Positions 1 through 8,115 of a stretch of 53,144 nucleotides of DNA are shown here, piece after piece; the first letter of the stretch is position 1, and the number at the start of each line of letters is the position of its first letter. The notes under the pieces are model-generated. The model had not been told where the DNA came from and did no database searches. It was given only the letters and a program-made list of their open reading frames with translations. The DNA lies in NCBI GenBank assembly GCA_964646525.1, contig CAZYER010000006.1, positions 1 through 53,144 on the forward strand. The letters run 5' to 3'. A program made the translations under genes and the position numbers. This DNA is from GCA-002282575 sp964646525. Lineage in GTDB: Bacteria; Pseudomonadota; Gammaproteobacteria; Thiomicrospirales; Thiomicrospiraceae.

Positions 1-93
1 GCTGATATGTTCAGTGATGCGATGAGATAGGCTAAATTATGCAAAGCTCTCAAATAAACACTTAGCATTGGCTGATTTTGTTGCAATAAAAGT

Positions 94-124
94 AAGGCTT
101 TAAGGTCGTTAATCTTAAAGCCTT
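94..124 (-). terminator. Terminator of the purD operon
   Basis: A perfect 11-bp inverted repeat (AAGGCTTTAAG at 94-104, CTTAAAGCCTT at 114-124) with a 9-nt loop lies 27 bp past the purD stop. Read leftward it is followed by a T-rich stretch (ACTTTTATTG), and on the plus strand by TTTT. It probably ends the fis-purH-msrB-purD transcript and may work in both directions. Confidence 0.75.
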
Positions 125-150
125 TTGATGAGTAAGGGTATGTGGTGAGC

Positions 151-1449
151 TTAGTTTGACTGATGTGTTTCACGTGCGATAGCACGGTAGCCAATATCCG
201 TTCGGTAAAATGCACCATCAAAGCTGACTTGTTTGAGTGCATGATAAGCGGCTTGCTGTGCTGAGGAGACAGTATCTCCCAGTGCGGTAACACACAACAC
301 GCGTCCACCACTGGTAACAATCTGTTCGCCTTGTTGGCTGGTACCCGCTTGGAAGACTTTAGCTCCCGTGGCTTCTGCGGCGGCGATGCCGTTAATGACA
401 TCGCCTTTGCGTGGTTCGTCGGGGTAATTAGCCGCCGCCATGACGACACCCACCGCAGCACGGCTATCCCAGTTGGCAGTGGTGTTGGCTAGGTTTTCAG
501 CAAGAGCGGCCTCAACCAAATCGACTAAGTCTGATTGTAAGCGCATCATAATCGGTTGGGTTTCGGGGTCACCAAAACGGCAGTTAAATTCGAGCGTTTT
601 CGGATTGCCTTCTGGGTCGATCATACAGCCAGCATAAAGGAAACCCGTGTAAGGCGTGCCTTCGGCCGCCATGCCATCGAGCACGGGGCGAATAATACGC
701 GTCATGATACCTTCTGCCACAGTGTCGGTTACAACGGGTGCAGGAGAGTAAGCGCCCATACCGCCAGTGTTCGGGCCTTTATCGCCATTGTCACGGGCTT
801 TGTGATCTTGACTGCTGGCCATGGGCAGGGCGTTTTTTCCGTCACACATAACAATAAAGCTGGCTTCTTCACCGGTTAAAAACTCTTCTACCACCAGACG
901 CGCACCAGCAGAGCCGAATTTGCCGCCTAAAATATCACTGACTGCTGCTTCTGCTTCAGCGAGTGTCATGGCAACAATCACTCCTTTACCTGCTGCCAAG
1001 CCATCGGCTTTGAGCACGATGGGTGCACCTTGTTCACGCACGTAGGCGAGTGCTTCGGCTTGTTGTTCGCCAGTAAACACTTGGTAAAAAGCAGTCGGAA
1101 TCGCATGACGCGCCATGAAGTCTTTAGCAAAGGCTTTAGAGCTTTCTAGTTGAGCGGCTGTTTTGGTGGGTCCAAAAATGGCTAAGCCAGCCGCACGAAA
1201 AGCATCAACCACGCCAGCGGCTAAGGGGGCTTCGGGGCCAACTACGGTTAAAGCTACTTGATTGGCTTGAGCAAAAGCCACTAATGCAGCTACATCGGTT
1301 GCACTAATGGCCAGGTTTTCGCATTTGCCTTCTTGTGCTGAACCAGGATTACCGGGCGCAACAAAAACTTTGTTAACGCGATCCGATTGAGCGAGTTTCC
1401 AAGCAAGGGCGTGTTCACGACCGCCGTTACCAATAACCAAAATATTCAT
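151..1449 (-). CDS. purD: Phosphoribosylamine--glycine ligase (GARS)
   Basis: This enzyme catalyses the second step of de novo purine synthesis, joining glycine to 5-phosphoribosylamine with ATP in the cytoplasm. The 432-residue product has the usual length. It shows the N-terminal GNGGREHAL motif (residues 8-16), an ATP-grasp core, the GGMGAYSPAP motif and the CRFGDPETQ motif of the family. It is the last gene of the minus-strand purH-msrB-purD run, 20 bp behind msrB. In Pseudomonas and relatives purH and purD are usually direct neighbours, so the intervening gene is an addition to the purine operon. Identification is secure from the motifs. Confidence 0.97.
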   Translation of the reverse strand: MNILVIGNGGREHALAWKLAQSDRVNKVFVAPGNPGSAQEGKCENLAISATDVAALVAFAQANQVALTVVGPEAPLAAGVVDAFRAAGLAIFGPTKTAAQLESSKAFAKDFMARHAIPTAFYQVFTGEQQAEALAYVREQGAPIVLKADGLAAGKGVIVAMTLAEAEAAVSDILGGKFGSAGARLVVEEFLTGEEASFIVMCDGKNALPMASSQDHKARDNGDKGPNTGGMGAYSPAPVVTDTVAEGIMTRIIRPVLDGMAAEGTPYTGFLYAGCMIDPEGNPKTLEFNCRFGDPETQPIMMRLQSDLVDLVEAALAENLANTTANWDSRAAVGVVMAAANYPDEPRKGDVINGIAAAEATGAKVFQAGTSQQGEQIVTSGGRVLCVTALGDTVSSAQQAAYHALKQVSFDGAFYRTDIGYRAIARETHQSN

Positions 1450-1469
1450 AGTTAACTGATTTCCAAAAT

Positions 1470-2162
1470 TTATTGATTGTCCGGGATAAACTTCAACACC
1501 TTGCCATTAATGCAATAGCGTTTACCCGTCGGGGGAGGGCCGTCATCGAACACATGTCCTAAATGAATGCCCGAGCTGGCACTACGTACTTCAACGCGTT
1601 TCATGCCATGCGTGTTATCTTCATGATAGGTGATGGAGCCTTCAATCGGATTGAAAAAGCTCGGCCAGCCTGTGCCGCTATTGAACTTAGTGTCGGTGCG
1701 GAAAATCGGTGCGCCCGTAATGGGATCAACAAAGGTGCCAGGACGTTTTTCATCTAAATGCGAACTCGTGAAAGGGCGTTCAGTGCCTTGCTCAAACGCA
1801 ATACGCTGTTGTTCGGGTGTGAGCAGTTGAAAACCGAGCCATTGCCAAAAGCGCGGTTTGTCGCCTTCATAGCCTGTGTAACGCGACACTTCCTTGTTGT
1901 CTTGAAATAGCACAATGGAGGGTGTGGCGAACAAGGGTTTCTCGAGCGTCAAGCTCGCTGGTGCTTTGCCATCAGCGACTTCGCGAATCGGTAATTCGGC
2001 ACGCCAGTCACTCATGATGTCGCGTTTGAATTGAGTACAGAAAGCACAATCAGGCGCGGTAAACACAATCAGTTGTCGGTTGTCATTCATGATGGGATTC
2101 TCCTTAGCGCAAGCACTGAGAGATAATAGGAAAAAGAAGAGTAAGGTGAGTTTTCTTAACAT
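1470..2162 (-). CDS. msrB: Thioredoxin-fold/MsrB fusion lipoprotein, methionine-(R)-sulfoxide reductase
   Basis: Predicted to repair oxidised methionine (R-sulfoxide) in envelope proteins. Residues 1-18 form a lipoprotein signal peptide with lipobox LSAC (lipidated Cys18). Residues about 29-110 look like a thioredoxin fold with a CAFC redox pair (Cys39, Cys42). Residues about 113-226 are MsrB, with SGTGWPSF, HLGHVFDDGPPPTG and catalytic Cys217 in RYCIN. Both zinc CxxC pairs of classical MsrB are absent (VDPITG and RSASSG instead), and no resolving Cys is visible in the MsrB part. The only other cysteines are the CAFC pair, which could recycle Cys217 directly; this is inference. A start at Met25 would remove the signal peptide, and the lipobox argues for the longer form. 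It sits between purH and purD, which is unusual. Confidence 0.88.
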   Translation of the reverse strand: MLRKLTLLFFFLLSLSACAKENPIMNDNRQLIVFTAPDCAFCTQFKRDIMSDWRAELPIREVADGKAPASLTLEKPLFATPSIVLFQDNKEVSRYTGYEGDKPRFWQWLGFQLLTPEQQRIAFEQGTERPFTSSHLDEKRPGTFVDPITGAPIFRTDTKFNSGTGWPSFFNPIEGSITYHEDNTHGMKRVEVRSASSGIHLGHVFDDGPPPTGKRYCINGKVLKFIPDNQ

Positions 2163-2178
2163 ATCTGTTTCCTTGTGG

Positions 2179-2233
2179 GGTGAGGAGTGAAGCGTGGGAG
2201 TTATTTCTCACGCCTCACTCAAGACTCCTCACC
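2179..2233. repeat. Intergenic inverted repeat, GTGAGGAGTGA type (copy 1)
   Basis: Between the purH stop and the msrB start. The outer arms GGTGAGGAGT (2179-2188) and ACTCCTCACC (2224-2233) are perfectly complementary. Overlapping inner arms, GAGTGAAGCGTG (2185-2196) and CACGCCTCACTC (2209-2220), pair with one mismatch. There is no T-run, so it is not a classical terminator. A similar structure lies at 21157-21228, suggesting a small family of repeated palindromic elements. Confidence 0.6.
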
Positions 2234-2237
2234 AAAA

Positions 2238-3818
2238 TTAATGACGGAAATGACGCATACCCGTAAAGACCATTGCCATGCCATGTTCGTTAGCGGCATC
2301 AATCACTTCTTGATCGCGCATTGAGCCACCGGGTTGAATGATACAGCTAATACCGACTGAGGCCGCATTATCGATACCATCGCGGAAGGGAAAGAAAGCA
2401 TCAGAAGACATCACCGCACCTTTAACTTCCAAACCAGCGTGTTCAGCTTTAATGGCGGCAATACGTGCTGAGTTCACACGACTCATTTGTCCCGCACCGA
2501 CACCAATGGTTTGACGGTTTTTCGCATAGACAATGGCATTTGATTTAACGTATTTCGCCACTTTCCAAGCAAAAATCAGGTCGTGCATTTCTGCTTCAGT
2601 TGGCACACGTTGCGTAACGATTTTAACATCGCTGCTGCTAATCATGCCCATATCGGCTGACTGCACTAATAAGCCGCCATTGACGCGTTTATAGTCGAGG
2701 AAGCTGGCACGTTGTTCTGGGAAGGAGCCGCAAGACATGACGCGCACGTTGGGTTTGCTAGCAGAAATCGCTAAGGCTTCTTCACTGATGCTGGGAGCAA
2801 TAATCACTTCAACAAACTGACGACTGATAATCGCTTGCATGGTAGCCGCATCTAATGGACGGTTAAAGGCAATAATGCCACCGAATGCCGATTCAGGGTC
2901 GGTTGCATAAGCAAGATCATAGGCTTTGCCAATACCTTCTTCGCTGACGGAAACACCACAAGGATTGGCATGTTTCACGATGACACAAGCGGGTTTGACA
3001 AAGGATTTAACACATTCGAGTGCGGCATCGGTATCGGCAATATTGTTGTAAGACAATTCTTTACCCTGAAGCTGACGTGCGGTAGCGATGCTGGCTTCTT
3101 TGGCGTTACGTTCAACATAAAACGCTGCCTTTTGGTGTGGGTTTTCACCATAACGCAATTCTTGTGCTTTCACCAATTGGGTATTGAAGGTGCGAGGGAA
3201 GTCGAGCGGTTGCTCGAAGGTACCTTCATCCAAACGTGAACCAAAGTAGTTGGCAATGGCACCATCGTAACGAGCGGTAGTTTCGTAGGTTTTAATGGCT
3301 AAGTCAAAACGCGTAGCGTGAGAGAGTTGACCTTGATTGGCTTGGAGTTCTTCTAACACACGACCATAATCAGCGATGTCGGTGATCACGGCCACATCGG
3401 CATGGTTTTTAGCCGCAGCTCGCAGCATAGTCGGACCACCAATATCGATGTTTTCGATGGCGTCTTCTAGCGTGCAATCGGCTTTGGCAATGGTCGCTTC
3501 AAATGGGTACAAATTCACGACCAGCAAGTCGATCGGCTTAATGCCATGTTCTGCCATGACGGCATCATCAGTACCGCGACGACCGAGTAGGCCGCCATGC
3601 ACTTTAGGGTGCAGGGTTTTAACACGACCATCCATCATCTCGGGGAAGCCAGTGTAGCTAGAAACTTCGGTTACCGGAATACCAGCTTCTTGAATGGCTT
3701 TGTAAGTGCCGCCTGTCGATAACAGTTCGACACCTAGCGTATTTAGGTTGCGGGCAAAATCAATTAGGCCAGTTTTGTCGGAAACACTCAGTAGGGCGCG
3801 ATGAACAGGTTTAAGCAT
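2238..3818 (-). CDS. purH: Bifunctional AICAR formyltransferase / IMP cyclohydrolase
   Basis: Catalyses the last two steps of IMP synthesis. The 526-residue product has an N-terminal MGS-like cyclohydrolase domain (roughly residues 1-150, starting RALLSVSDKTGL and including STGGTYK) and a C-terminal transformylase domain with the catalytic VKHANPCG motif. The open frame extends 20 codons further upstream to 3878, but family N-termini begin at MLKPVHRALLSVSDK. The ATG at 3818 has a GGAG ribosome binding site about 8 nt upstream, so that start was chosen. It follows fis by 78 bp, the fis-purH order known from Pseudomonas. Confidence 0.97.
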   Translation of the reverse strand: MLKPVHRALLSVSDKTGLIDFARNLNTLGVELLSTGGTYKAIQEAGIPVTEVSSYTGFPEMMDGRVKTLHPKVHGGLLGRRGTDDAVMAEHGIKPIDLLVVNLYPFEATIAKADCTLEDAIENIDIGGPTMLRAAAKNHADVAVITDIADYGRVLEELQANQGQLSHATRFDLAIKTYETTARYDGAIANYFGSRLDEGTFEQPLDFPRTFNTQLVKAQELRYGENPHQKAAFYVERNAKEASIATARQLQGKELSYNNIADTDAALECVKSFVKPACVIVKHANPCGVSVSEEGIGKAYDLAYATDPESAFGGIIAFNRPLDAATMQAIISRQFVEVIIAPSISEEALAISASKPNVRVMSCGSFPEQRASFLDYKRVNGGLLVQSADMGMISSSDVKIVTQRVPTEAEMHDLIFAWKVAKYVKSNAIVYAKNRQTIGVGAGQMSRVNSARIAAIKAEHAGLEVKGAVMSSDAFFPFRDGIDNAASVGISCIIQPGGSMRDQEVIDAANEHGMAMVFTGMRHFRH

Positions 3819-3896
3819 GTGGGGCTTCTCCAAGTGAAGAGGATTCAAAAAAAGTGAGCAGTGCGCAAGCCACAACAACGCGTTACTTATTGCGTT

Positions 3897-4142
3897 TTAG
3901 CTAGCTTTCGTGATGCTATATTGTTTCAATTTTTTATTTAACGTATTACGATTGATACCTAGCCAGCGCGCAGACATACTTTGATTGTGTCCAGTACGGC
4001 GCATGACAAAATCTAATAGCCCACGCTCCATTTCTTGCGTCATAATGGCGTGTAGATTACTGGGAATTTCACCATCTAAAGTGGCAAAATAATGCTCCAG
4101 AACCGACTGAACGGACTGGTGTAAGCTATGAGGCGTGGACAT
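3897..4142 (-). CDS. fis: Fis-family nucleoid-associated DNA-binding protein
   Basis: An 81-residue protein matching the small Fis family. The C-terminal helix-turn-helix is clear (residues about 55-78, including SMSARWLGINRNTLNKKLKQ), preceded by the helix that contributes to dimerisation. Fis bends DNA and modulates rRNA, tRNA and recombination functions. In many gammaproteobacteria it follows dusB; here no dusB precedes it, and the gene is divergent from a ferredoxin gene across 93 bp. It is probably the first gene of the fis-purH-msrB-purD transcript. Confidence 0.93.
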   Translation of the reverse strand: MSTPHSLHQSVQSVLEHYFATLDGEIPSNLHAIMTQEMERGLLDFVMRRTGHNQSMSARWLGINRNTLNKKLKQYSITKAS

Positions 4143-4235
4143 GCGATGATAGGTGTCGTAGAGTTAATGCTAAGTTTGTTATTTTAATCGAAAATGCGAT
4201 CAAAGTTAAGGAAGTGTTGATTAAAAGGAGTCTTT

Positions 4236-4589
4236 ATGTGGGATTGGTTATGGAAACGAGGTCAGTCGAAATATTTGTCACCACAAGCGTTGCAAGGACT
4301 ACCGCCTGCATTGGTTCAATTACAAGGACATCCCGATCAACGCTGGCAGGGTGAGCGTTCCTTGCTAGATGCGTTAGATAAAGCCGATGCGCCGGTTAGG
4401 TCGAGTTGTCGTAGTGGAAATTGTGGTGCTTGCCTAGCTTATTTGGAGTCGGGTGAGGTGGGTTACACCAAAGAAGTGACCTTTCCCTTAGAAACAGGAG
4501 AGGTGTTAATGTGCTCCTGTGTGCCCTTGTCGGCCATTCGTATTCGACTGCCCGACAAGCCAGTTGGTGCTCGTCGCCGTCGGCAATAG
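4236..4589 (+). CDS. Plant-type [2Fe-2S] ferredoxin domain protein
   Basis: A 117-residue soluble electron-transfer protein. The cluster ligands fit the plant-type pattern: Cys58, Cys63 and Cys66 in SCRSGNCGACLAYL (CX4CX2C), then Cys93 or Cys95 in MCSCVP. The N-terminus is rich in Trp and basic residues, and the C-terminus ends in a run of arginines (ARRRRQ), which is unusual for acidic ferredoxins. The start has a good AAAAGGAG ribosome binding site. It stands alone, divergent from fis and convergent with rpsT across a shared terminator. The redox partner cannot be told from context. Confidence 0.85.
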   Translation: MWDWLWKRGQSKYLSPQALQGLPPALVQLQGHPDQRWQGERSLLDALDKADAPVRSSCRSGNCGACLAYLESGEVGYTKEVTFPLETGEVLMCSCVPLSAIRIRLPDKPVGARRRRQ

Positions 4590-4603
4590 CTACGTGCATC
4601 GAC

Positions 4604-4632
4604 AAAAAAGCCGACACTCGGTCGGCTTTTTT
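4604..4632. terminator. Bidirectional terminator between the ferredoxin gene and rpsT
   Basis: A 12-bp perfect stem (AAAAAAGCCGAC at 4604-4615, GTCGGCTTTTTT at 4621-4632) with a 5-nt loop. The A-tract and T-tract make it a Rho-independent terminator in both directions, serving the ferredoxin gene on plus and rpsT on minus. Confidence 0.92.
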
Positions 4633-4656
4633 ATTGGCTAAATTTATTCCGTGGAA

Positions 4657-4926
4657 TTATTTAGCAACCATCGCTTTAACACGCGCATTCAAACGGCTTT
4701 TCATGCGAGCAGCTTTGTTTTTATGAATGATGTTTTTGCGTGCAATGGTATCGATCTGAGCTTGCGCAGTACGGAAAGCGGTCATTGCAGCAGCGTGGTC
4801 ACCTGTTGCGATTGCTTCTAGGGTGCGACGAACTAAGGTTTTGGTTTTAGATTTTTGAGCAACGTTGCTTAAACGGTTACGTTCTGCAATCAGTACGCGT
4901 TTTTTAGCTGATACGATATTTGCCAT
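4657..4926 (-). CDS. rpsT: 30S ribosomal protein S20
   Basis: An 89-residue, lysine/arginine-rich primary 16S rRNA-binding protein of the small subunit. The N-terminus MANIVSAKKRV and the KNIIHKNKAARMKSRLNARV segment are typical of S20. The start is ATG with AAAGGA upstream (E. coli uses UUG). It is monocistronic, with its own sigma70 promoter at 5007-5035, a leader of about 74 nt, and a strong shared terminator downstream. Confidence 0.97.
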   Translation of the reverse strand: MANIVSAKKRVLIAERNRLSNVAQKSKTKTLVRRTLEAIATGDHAAAMTAFRTAQAQIDTIARKNIIHKNKAARMKSRLNARVKAMVAK

Positions 4927-5006
4927 GATGTTTTTTCCTTTGAAATTGGGTAATCCGTAGACGCTTGCAATCCATCAATAAGGAGGAGATAAAATGCAAA
5001 GGGGTA

Positions 5007-5035
5007 ATTATGCCAGTTTGTTCAGCTTAGGTCAA
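5007..5035 (-). promoter_or_regulatory. Sigma70-type promoter of rpsT
   Basis: On the minus strand, a -35 TTGACC (5030-5035) and a -10 CATAAT (5007-5012) are separated by exactly 17 bp. Transcription would start near 5000, about 74 nt before the rpsT ATG. Confidence 0.7.
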
Positions 5036-5129
5036 GGCAATTATTGAGTTAACCGCCGAGTTTAGCTCGAAAAAAAGGGTGGATTCCGTTACAATTCTGC
5101 TTCTGGTAACAAGCACCGATGGATGAATT

Positions 5130-5900
5130 ATGGTTATTTGGGCATGGTTAGGCGCCATTTTGATTGGGTTAAGTTTGGGGTTGCTGGGTTCGGGCGGTTC
5201 CATTTTAACTGTGCCTGTATTGGTTTATCTGGTTGGTCAGGATGAAAAGGTTGCTTTTGCTGGTTCATTAGCGATTGTTGGCTTGATTAGTCTTGTTAGT
5301 GCTTTTGCTTATGCGCGCAAAGATATGGTCGACTGGCGCAGTGCTATGTTTTTTGGCTTGCCGGGCATGGTTGGCGCCGTGTTTGGTGCCTATATGGCAC
5401 GTTATATTCCTTCTTGGATGCAAATGCTACTTTTTGCCACTTTATTGTTGGTTGCGGCATGGCTCATGTTTCGTCCGATCAATTTAGATGATGCTCCGAG
5501 TGAGCCACGAGCTTTTTGGAAGGCGTGTCTAGATGGGTTGATCGTCGGTGCCTTGACTGGACTGGTTGGTGTCGGTGGTGGGTTTCTGATTATTCCTGCT
5601 TTGGTGCTGCTAGGCGGCTTGTCAATGAATGTTGCTGTAGGTACTTCGTTGGTGATTATTGCCATGAAGTCTGCTAGTGGGTTTTGGGAATACCTGCACG
5701 TATTGGATGATTTGAATTTATCGCTAGATTGGGGCTTAATTGGCTTGTTTTCCTTGCTAGGAATTGCGGGCGCTCAATTAGGTCAGCGTTTAAATAGTCG
5801 TTTGCCGCAAGCCTTGTTGCGACGTTTATTTGCGGTATTTTTATTATTTATGGGCGCTTTCATTGCATGGCGCAATCTTCCACAACTATTAGGAGTGTAA
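5130..5900 (+). CDS. TauE/SafE-family membrane permease (sulfite exporter type)
   Basis: A 256-residue, very hydrophobic protein with about eight transmembrane segments. It shows the internal duplication typical of TauE/SafE (DUF81): a glycine-rich motif near the N-terminus (GLLGSGGSILTVP) and a related one in the second half (GLVGVGGGFLIIPAL). Family members are linked to export of sulfite, sulfoacetate or other C2 and sulfur anions, or to unknown substrates. A sulfur role would fit the sox genes 18 kb away, but that is inference. It is followed after 3 bp by a secreted protein gene, suggesting co-transcription. Confidence 0.85.
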   Translation: MVIWAWLGAILIGLSLGLLGSGGSILTVPVLVYLVGQDEKVAFAGSLAIVGLISLVSAFAYARKDMVDWRSAMFFGLPGMVGAVFGAYMARYIPSWMQMLLFATLLLVAAWLMFRPINLDDAPSEPRAFWKACLDGLIVGALTGLVGVGGGFLIIPALVLLGGLSMNVAVGTSLVIIAMKSASGFWEYLHVLDDLNLSLDWGLIGLFSLLGIAGAQLGQRLNSRLPQALLRRLFAVFLLFMGAFIAWRNLPQLLGV

Positions 5901-5903
5901 TCA

Positions 5904-6464
5904 ATGAAAACGATCATTGGATTAGTGGCCTCAGCTTTACTTTCATCTTCTTTGTTGGTTCACGCGGCTGAAGTGGATATGATGAAAAAAGCCGTTTTTG
6001 CTGGTACGAGCGGTATTTCCGATAGCATGCAAACCAGTATCGCTGACTTGTTGCTACAGCGTAAATGGCAAGCTAATGCTAAAGGTCAATTGATGGAAGC
6101 CAAGTGTGGCGTGGTGCCTCATAAAACCCAAGTTATCGATTTAAATGCTGATGGTGTGAAGGAAGTGATGCTATTGGTGGGTAACGAATGTTCTTCAGGA
6201 AAAATTGGTCAAACTGTTTACCTGTTCGATCAATTGGCTGACGGCAAAGTACAACGTCAACTGGGTTTTTCTGCTAGTGGTTACAAGGTGTTAAAGTCTA
6301 AAAGCGAAGGCGCTTGGCCAGACTTGTTGTTCTTAGGTACAGGGGAATGTCAGCCAGTATGGCGCCATCGCGCAGATTCGGGACGTTATAACTTCAATCA
6401 TTTATACGAAGCCAAGCCACAGGCCTGTATGGTTGGGCAAATGCAAGTTCATGGCAACAACTAA
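5904..6464 (+). CDS. Secreted protein of unknown function with an EF-hand-like loop
   Basis: A 186-residue protein with a signal peptide (residues 1-21, cleavage after HAA). A DLNADGVKE segment near residue 80 resembles the calcium loop of FG-GAP or EF-hand proteins. Four cysteines in the mature part could form two disulfides. No family was recognised. It has a good AGGAG ribosome binding site, lies 3 bp after the TauE/SafE gene and overlaps the start of the ttcA-like gene, so it is part of the same operon. It could be a periplasmic accessory to the permease, which is speculation. Confidence 0.7.
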   Translation: MKTIIGLVASALLSSSLLVHAAEVDMMKKAVFAGTSGISDSMQTSIADLLLQRKWQANAKGQLMEAKCGVVPHKTQVIDLNADGVKEVMLLVGNECSSGKIGQTVYLFDQLADGKVQRQLGFSASGYKVLKSKSEGAWPDLLFLGTGECQPVWRHRADSGRYNFNHLYEAKPQACMVGQMQVHGNN

Positions 6465-7209
6465 TGCTTACTCGCTACCCAAGTCGCTGTTAAAGGTGGT
6501 TGGTAAGGCGGTGGTGAAGCATCAGATGATTCAAGAAGGGGATCGGGTGCTGCTGGGGCTTTCGGGCGGTAAAGATTCTTTGACGCTGTTGCTGGTGTTG
6601 AAACACTTGCAACGTCATGCCCCCATTTCATTCGAATTGGCTGCCTGTACCGTCGATCCTGAAATTCCCGGTTTTGATCCTTCGCCTTTGGCGGCTTTTT
6701 TAGCTGAGTTGGATATTCCTTACTTCTATGAAAGTCATGGCATCATGGCGCAAGCGGAAACCTCGATGCAAGGGGATTCTTTCTGCTCTTTTTGTGCTCG
6801 TATGAAACGCGGTATTTTATATTCGGTGGCGCGTCGTGAAGGTTATGGCGTATTGGCATTGGGGCAGCATTTGGATGATATGGCGGAAAGCCTGTTCATG
6901 TCGATTATGTATCAAGGCAAGTTACAGACAATGAAAGCCAATTATGTTGTTGATGCGGGTGACTTACGCGTTATTCGCCCGTTAATGTCGGTGCGAGAGT
7001 CGCAAACCCGCGCTTTTGCTGAATCGGCAGATTTACCAGTCATTAAAGATAATTGTCCTGCCTGTTTTAGTAAACCGCAGCAGAGGCAGCGCATTAAAGA
7101 GCTACTTCATGCTGAGTCGCAACTTAACCCGCAACTTTTTGCCAATATTCAGGCGGCTATGGCTGCTTTAGTTGCGGATCGTGGAACGCATCGTGACGAA
7201 TCAACGTAA
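6451..7209 (+). CDS. ttcA: TtcA-family tRNA 2-thiocytidine synthetase
   Basis: Predicted to thiolate cytidine 32 of certain tRNAs using ATP and an iron-sulfur cluster. The ATP-pyrophosphatase P-loop SGGKDS is at residues 38-43. The cluster cysteines are visible: Cys112 and Cys115 in FCSFCARMKRG, and a third in KDNCPACF near the C-terminus. The protein is 252 residues, clearly shorter than E. coli TtcA (311), mostly at the C-terminus. The longest frame starts at 6433, but ATG 6451 gives the better N-terminus; either overlaps the upstream gene. It could be a TtcA paralogue of different specificity. Confidence 0.85.
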   Translation: MATTNAYSLPKSLLKVVGKAVVKHQMIQEGDRVLLGLSGGKDSLTLLLVLKHLQRHAPISFELAACTVDPEIPGFDPSPLAAFLAELDIPYFYESHGIMAQAETSMQGDSFCSFCARMKRGILYSVARREGYGVLALGQHLDDMAESLFMSIMYQGKLQTMKANYVVDAGDLRVIRPLMSVRESQTRAFAESADLPVIKDNCPACFSKPQQRQRIKELLHAESQLNPQLFANIQAAMAALVADRGTHRDEST

Positions 7210-8083
7210 AGCAGATTGGTTCATTCGTGTATTGACGGGCTTAAGTCGTTTGCCTTTACCGCTTGTGCACGGACTAGGTTGGCTTTTGGGTCATGTGTAT
7301 GTGCTTTTTCCCAGTCGAGATAGGCGCGTTACCTGGATAAATTTGGGAATTGCTTTTCCTGAGTTGACACCTTGGCAGCGCTGGCGCTTGATGTGTCTGT
7401 TTTTTGCTGAGTTAGGTAAGACGGCTTGTGAGTTGGGATGGATGTGGTTAGCTAAGCCACAAGCCTTGTTTGCACAGATTAAACAAGTGAAAGGGCTTCA
7501 TTTGATGGAGGCGGCGCTTGCCCAACAAAAAGGGGTGTTGTTATTAACACCGCATTTTGGTGCTTGGGAGCTGGCGGGTTTATTTTGGGCATCGAATCAT
7601 GGAATGACAAATTTATATCAACCGTCCGATTATCCAGAAATAGAAGACTTTGTGCGTGAGGCGCGTCAACGCACGGGGGCTAAATTAGTACCTACCGATA
7701 TGTCGGGTGTGCGTGCCTTGTTTGCCACCTTAAAGCACAATCAAATTGCCGGTATTCTACCCGATCAAGATCCTGGAGAGAATGGCGGTGAGTATGCTCC
7801 TTTTTTTGCACTGCCTGCCTACACAATGGTACTAGCGGGTCGTTTAGCCAGCAAAAGCCAAGCCCCGGTATTGTTTACCTGGTGTGAACGCTTGTCTTGG
7901 GGGCGTGGTTATTGTTTGCACGTTTTGCCTGCCAGTGATGCGATTGCGAGTAAGGATTTAGCTGATTCAGCGCAGGCAATGAATGCCGATATTGCCCGCT
8001 ATGTTGCGCAATGTCCTCAACAATATATATGGAATTACAAACGTTGGAAGCGACAAGCGGATGGAAGTGATGTGTATGCCTAG
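7193..8083 (+). CDS. LpxL/HtrB-family lipid A acyltransferase
   Basis: A 296-residue, probably inner-membrane-associated acyltransferase. The catalytic HX4E motif is HFGAWE, followed at family spacing by the ILPDQDPGENGG segment (the usual DQ...G site). An N-terminal hydrophobic stretch (LPLVHGLGWLLGHVYVLF) anchors the protein. The family adds secondary acyl chains to lipid A or related lipids; whether this is LpxL, LpxM or a paralogue cannot be decided. The start is uncertain: GTG 7193 has a weak GGA upstream, and TTG 7172 would add seven residues. Both overlap the end of the ttcA-like gene. Confidence 0.82.
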   Translation: MTNQRKADWFIRVLTGLSRLPLPLVHGLGWLLGHVYVLFPSRDRRVTWINLGIAFPELTPWQRWRLMCLFFAELGKTACELGWMWLAKPQALFAQIKQVKGLHLMEAALAQQKGVLLLTPHFGAWELAGLFWASNHGMTNLYQPSDYPEIEDFVREARQRTGAKLVPTDMSGVRALFATLKHNQIAGILPDQDPGENGGEYAPFFALPAYTMVLAGRLASKSQAPVLFTWCERLSWGRGYCLHVLPASDAIASKDLADSAQAMNADIARYVAQCPQQYIWNYKRWKRQADGSDVYA

Positions 8084-8115
8084 TCGATCCGCAACTGGAG
8101 TGGATGGGAGTGATG

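Noticed and set aside
1..93. Possible coding remnant at the left edge of the window
   Set aside because: No reading frame of useful length or recognisable protein similarity is visible, and the terminator at 94-124 marks the operon end.
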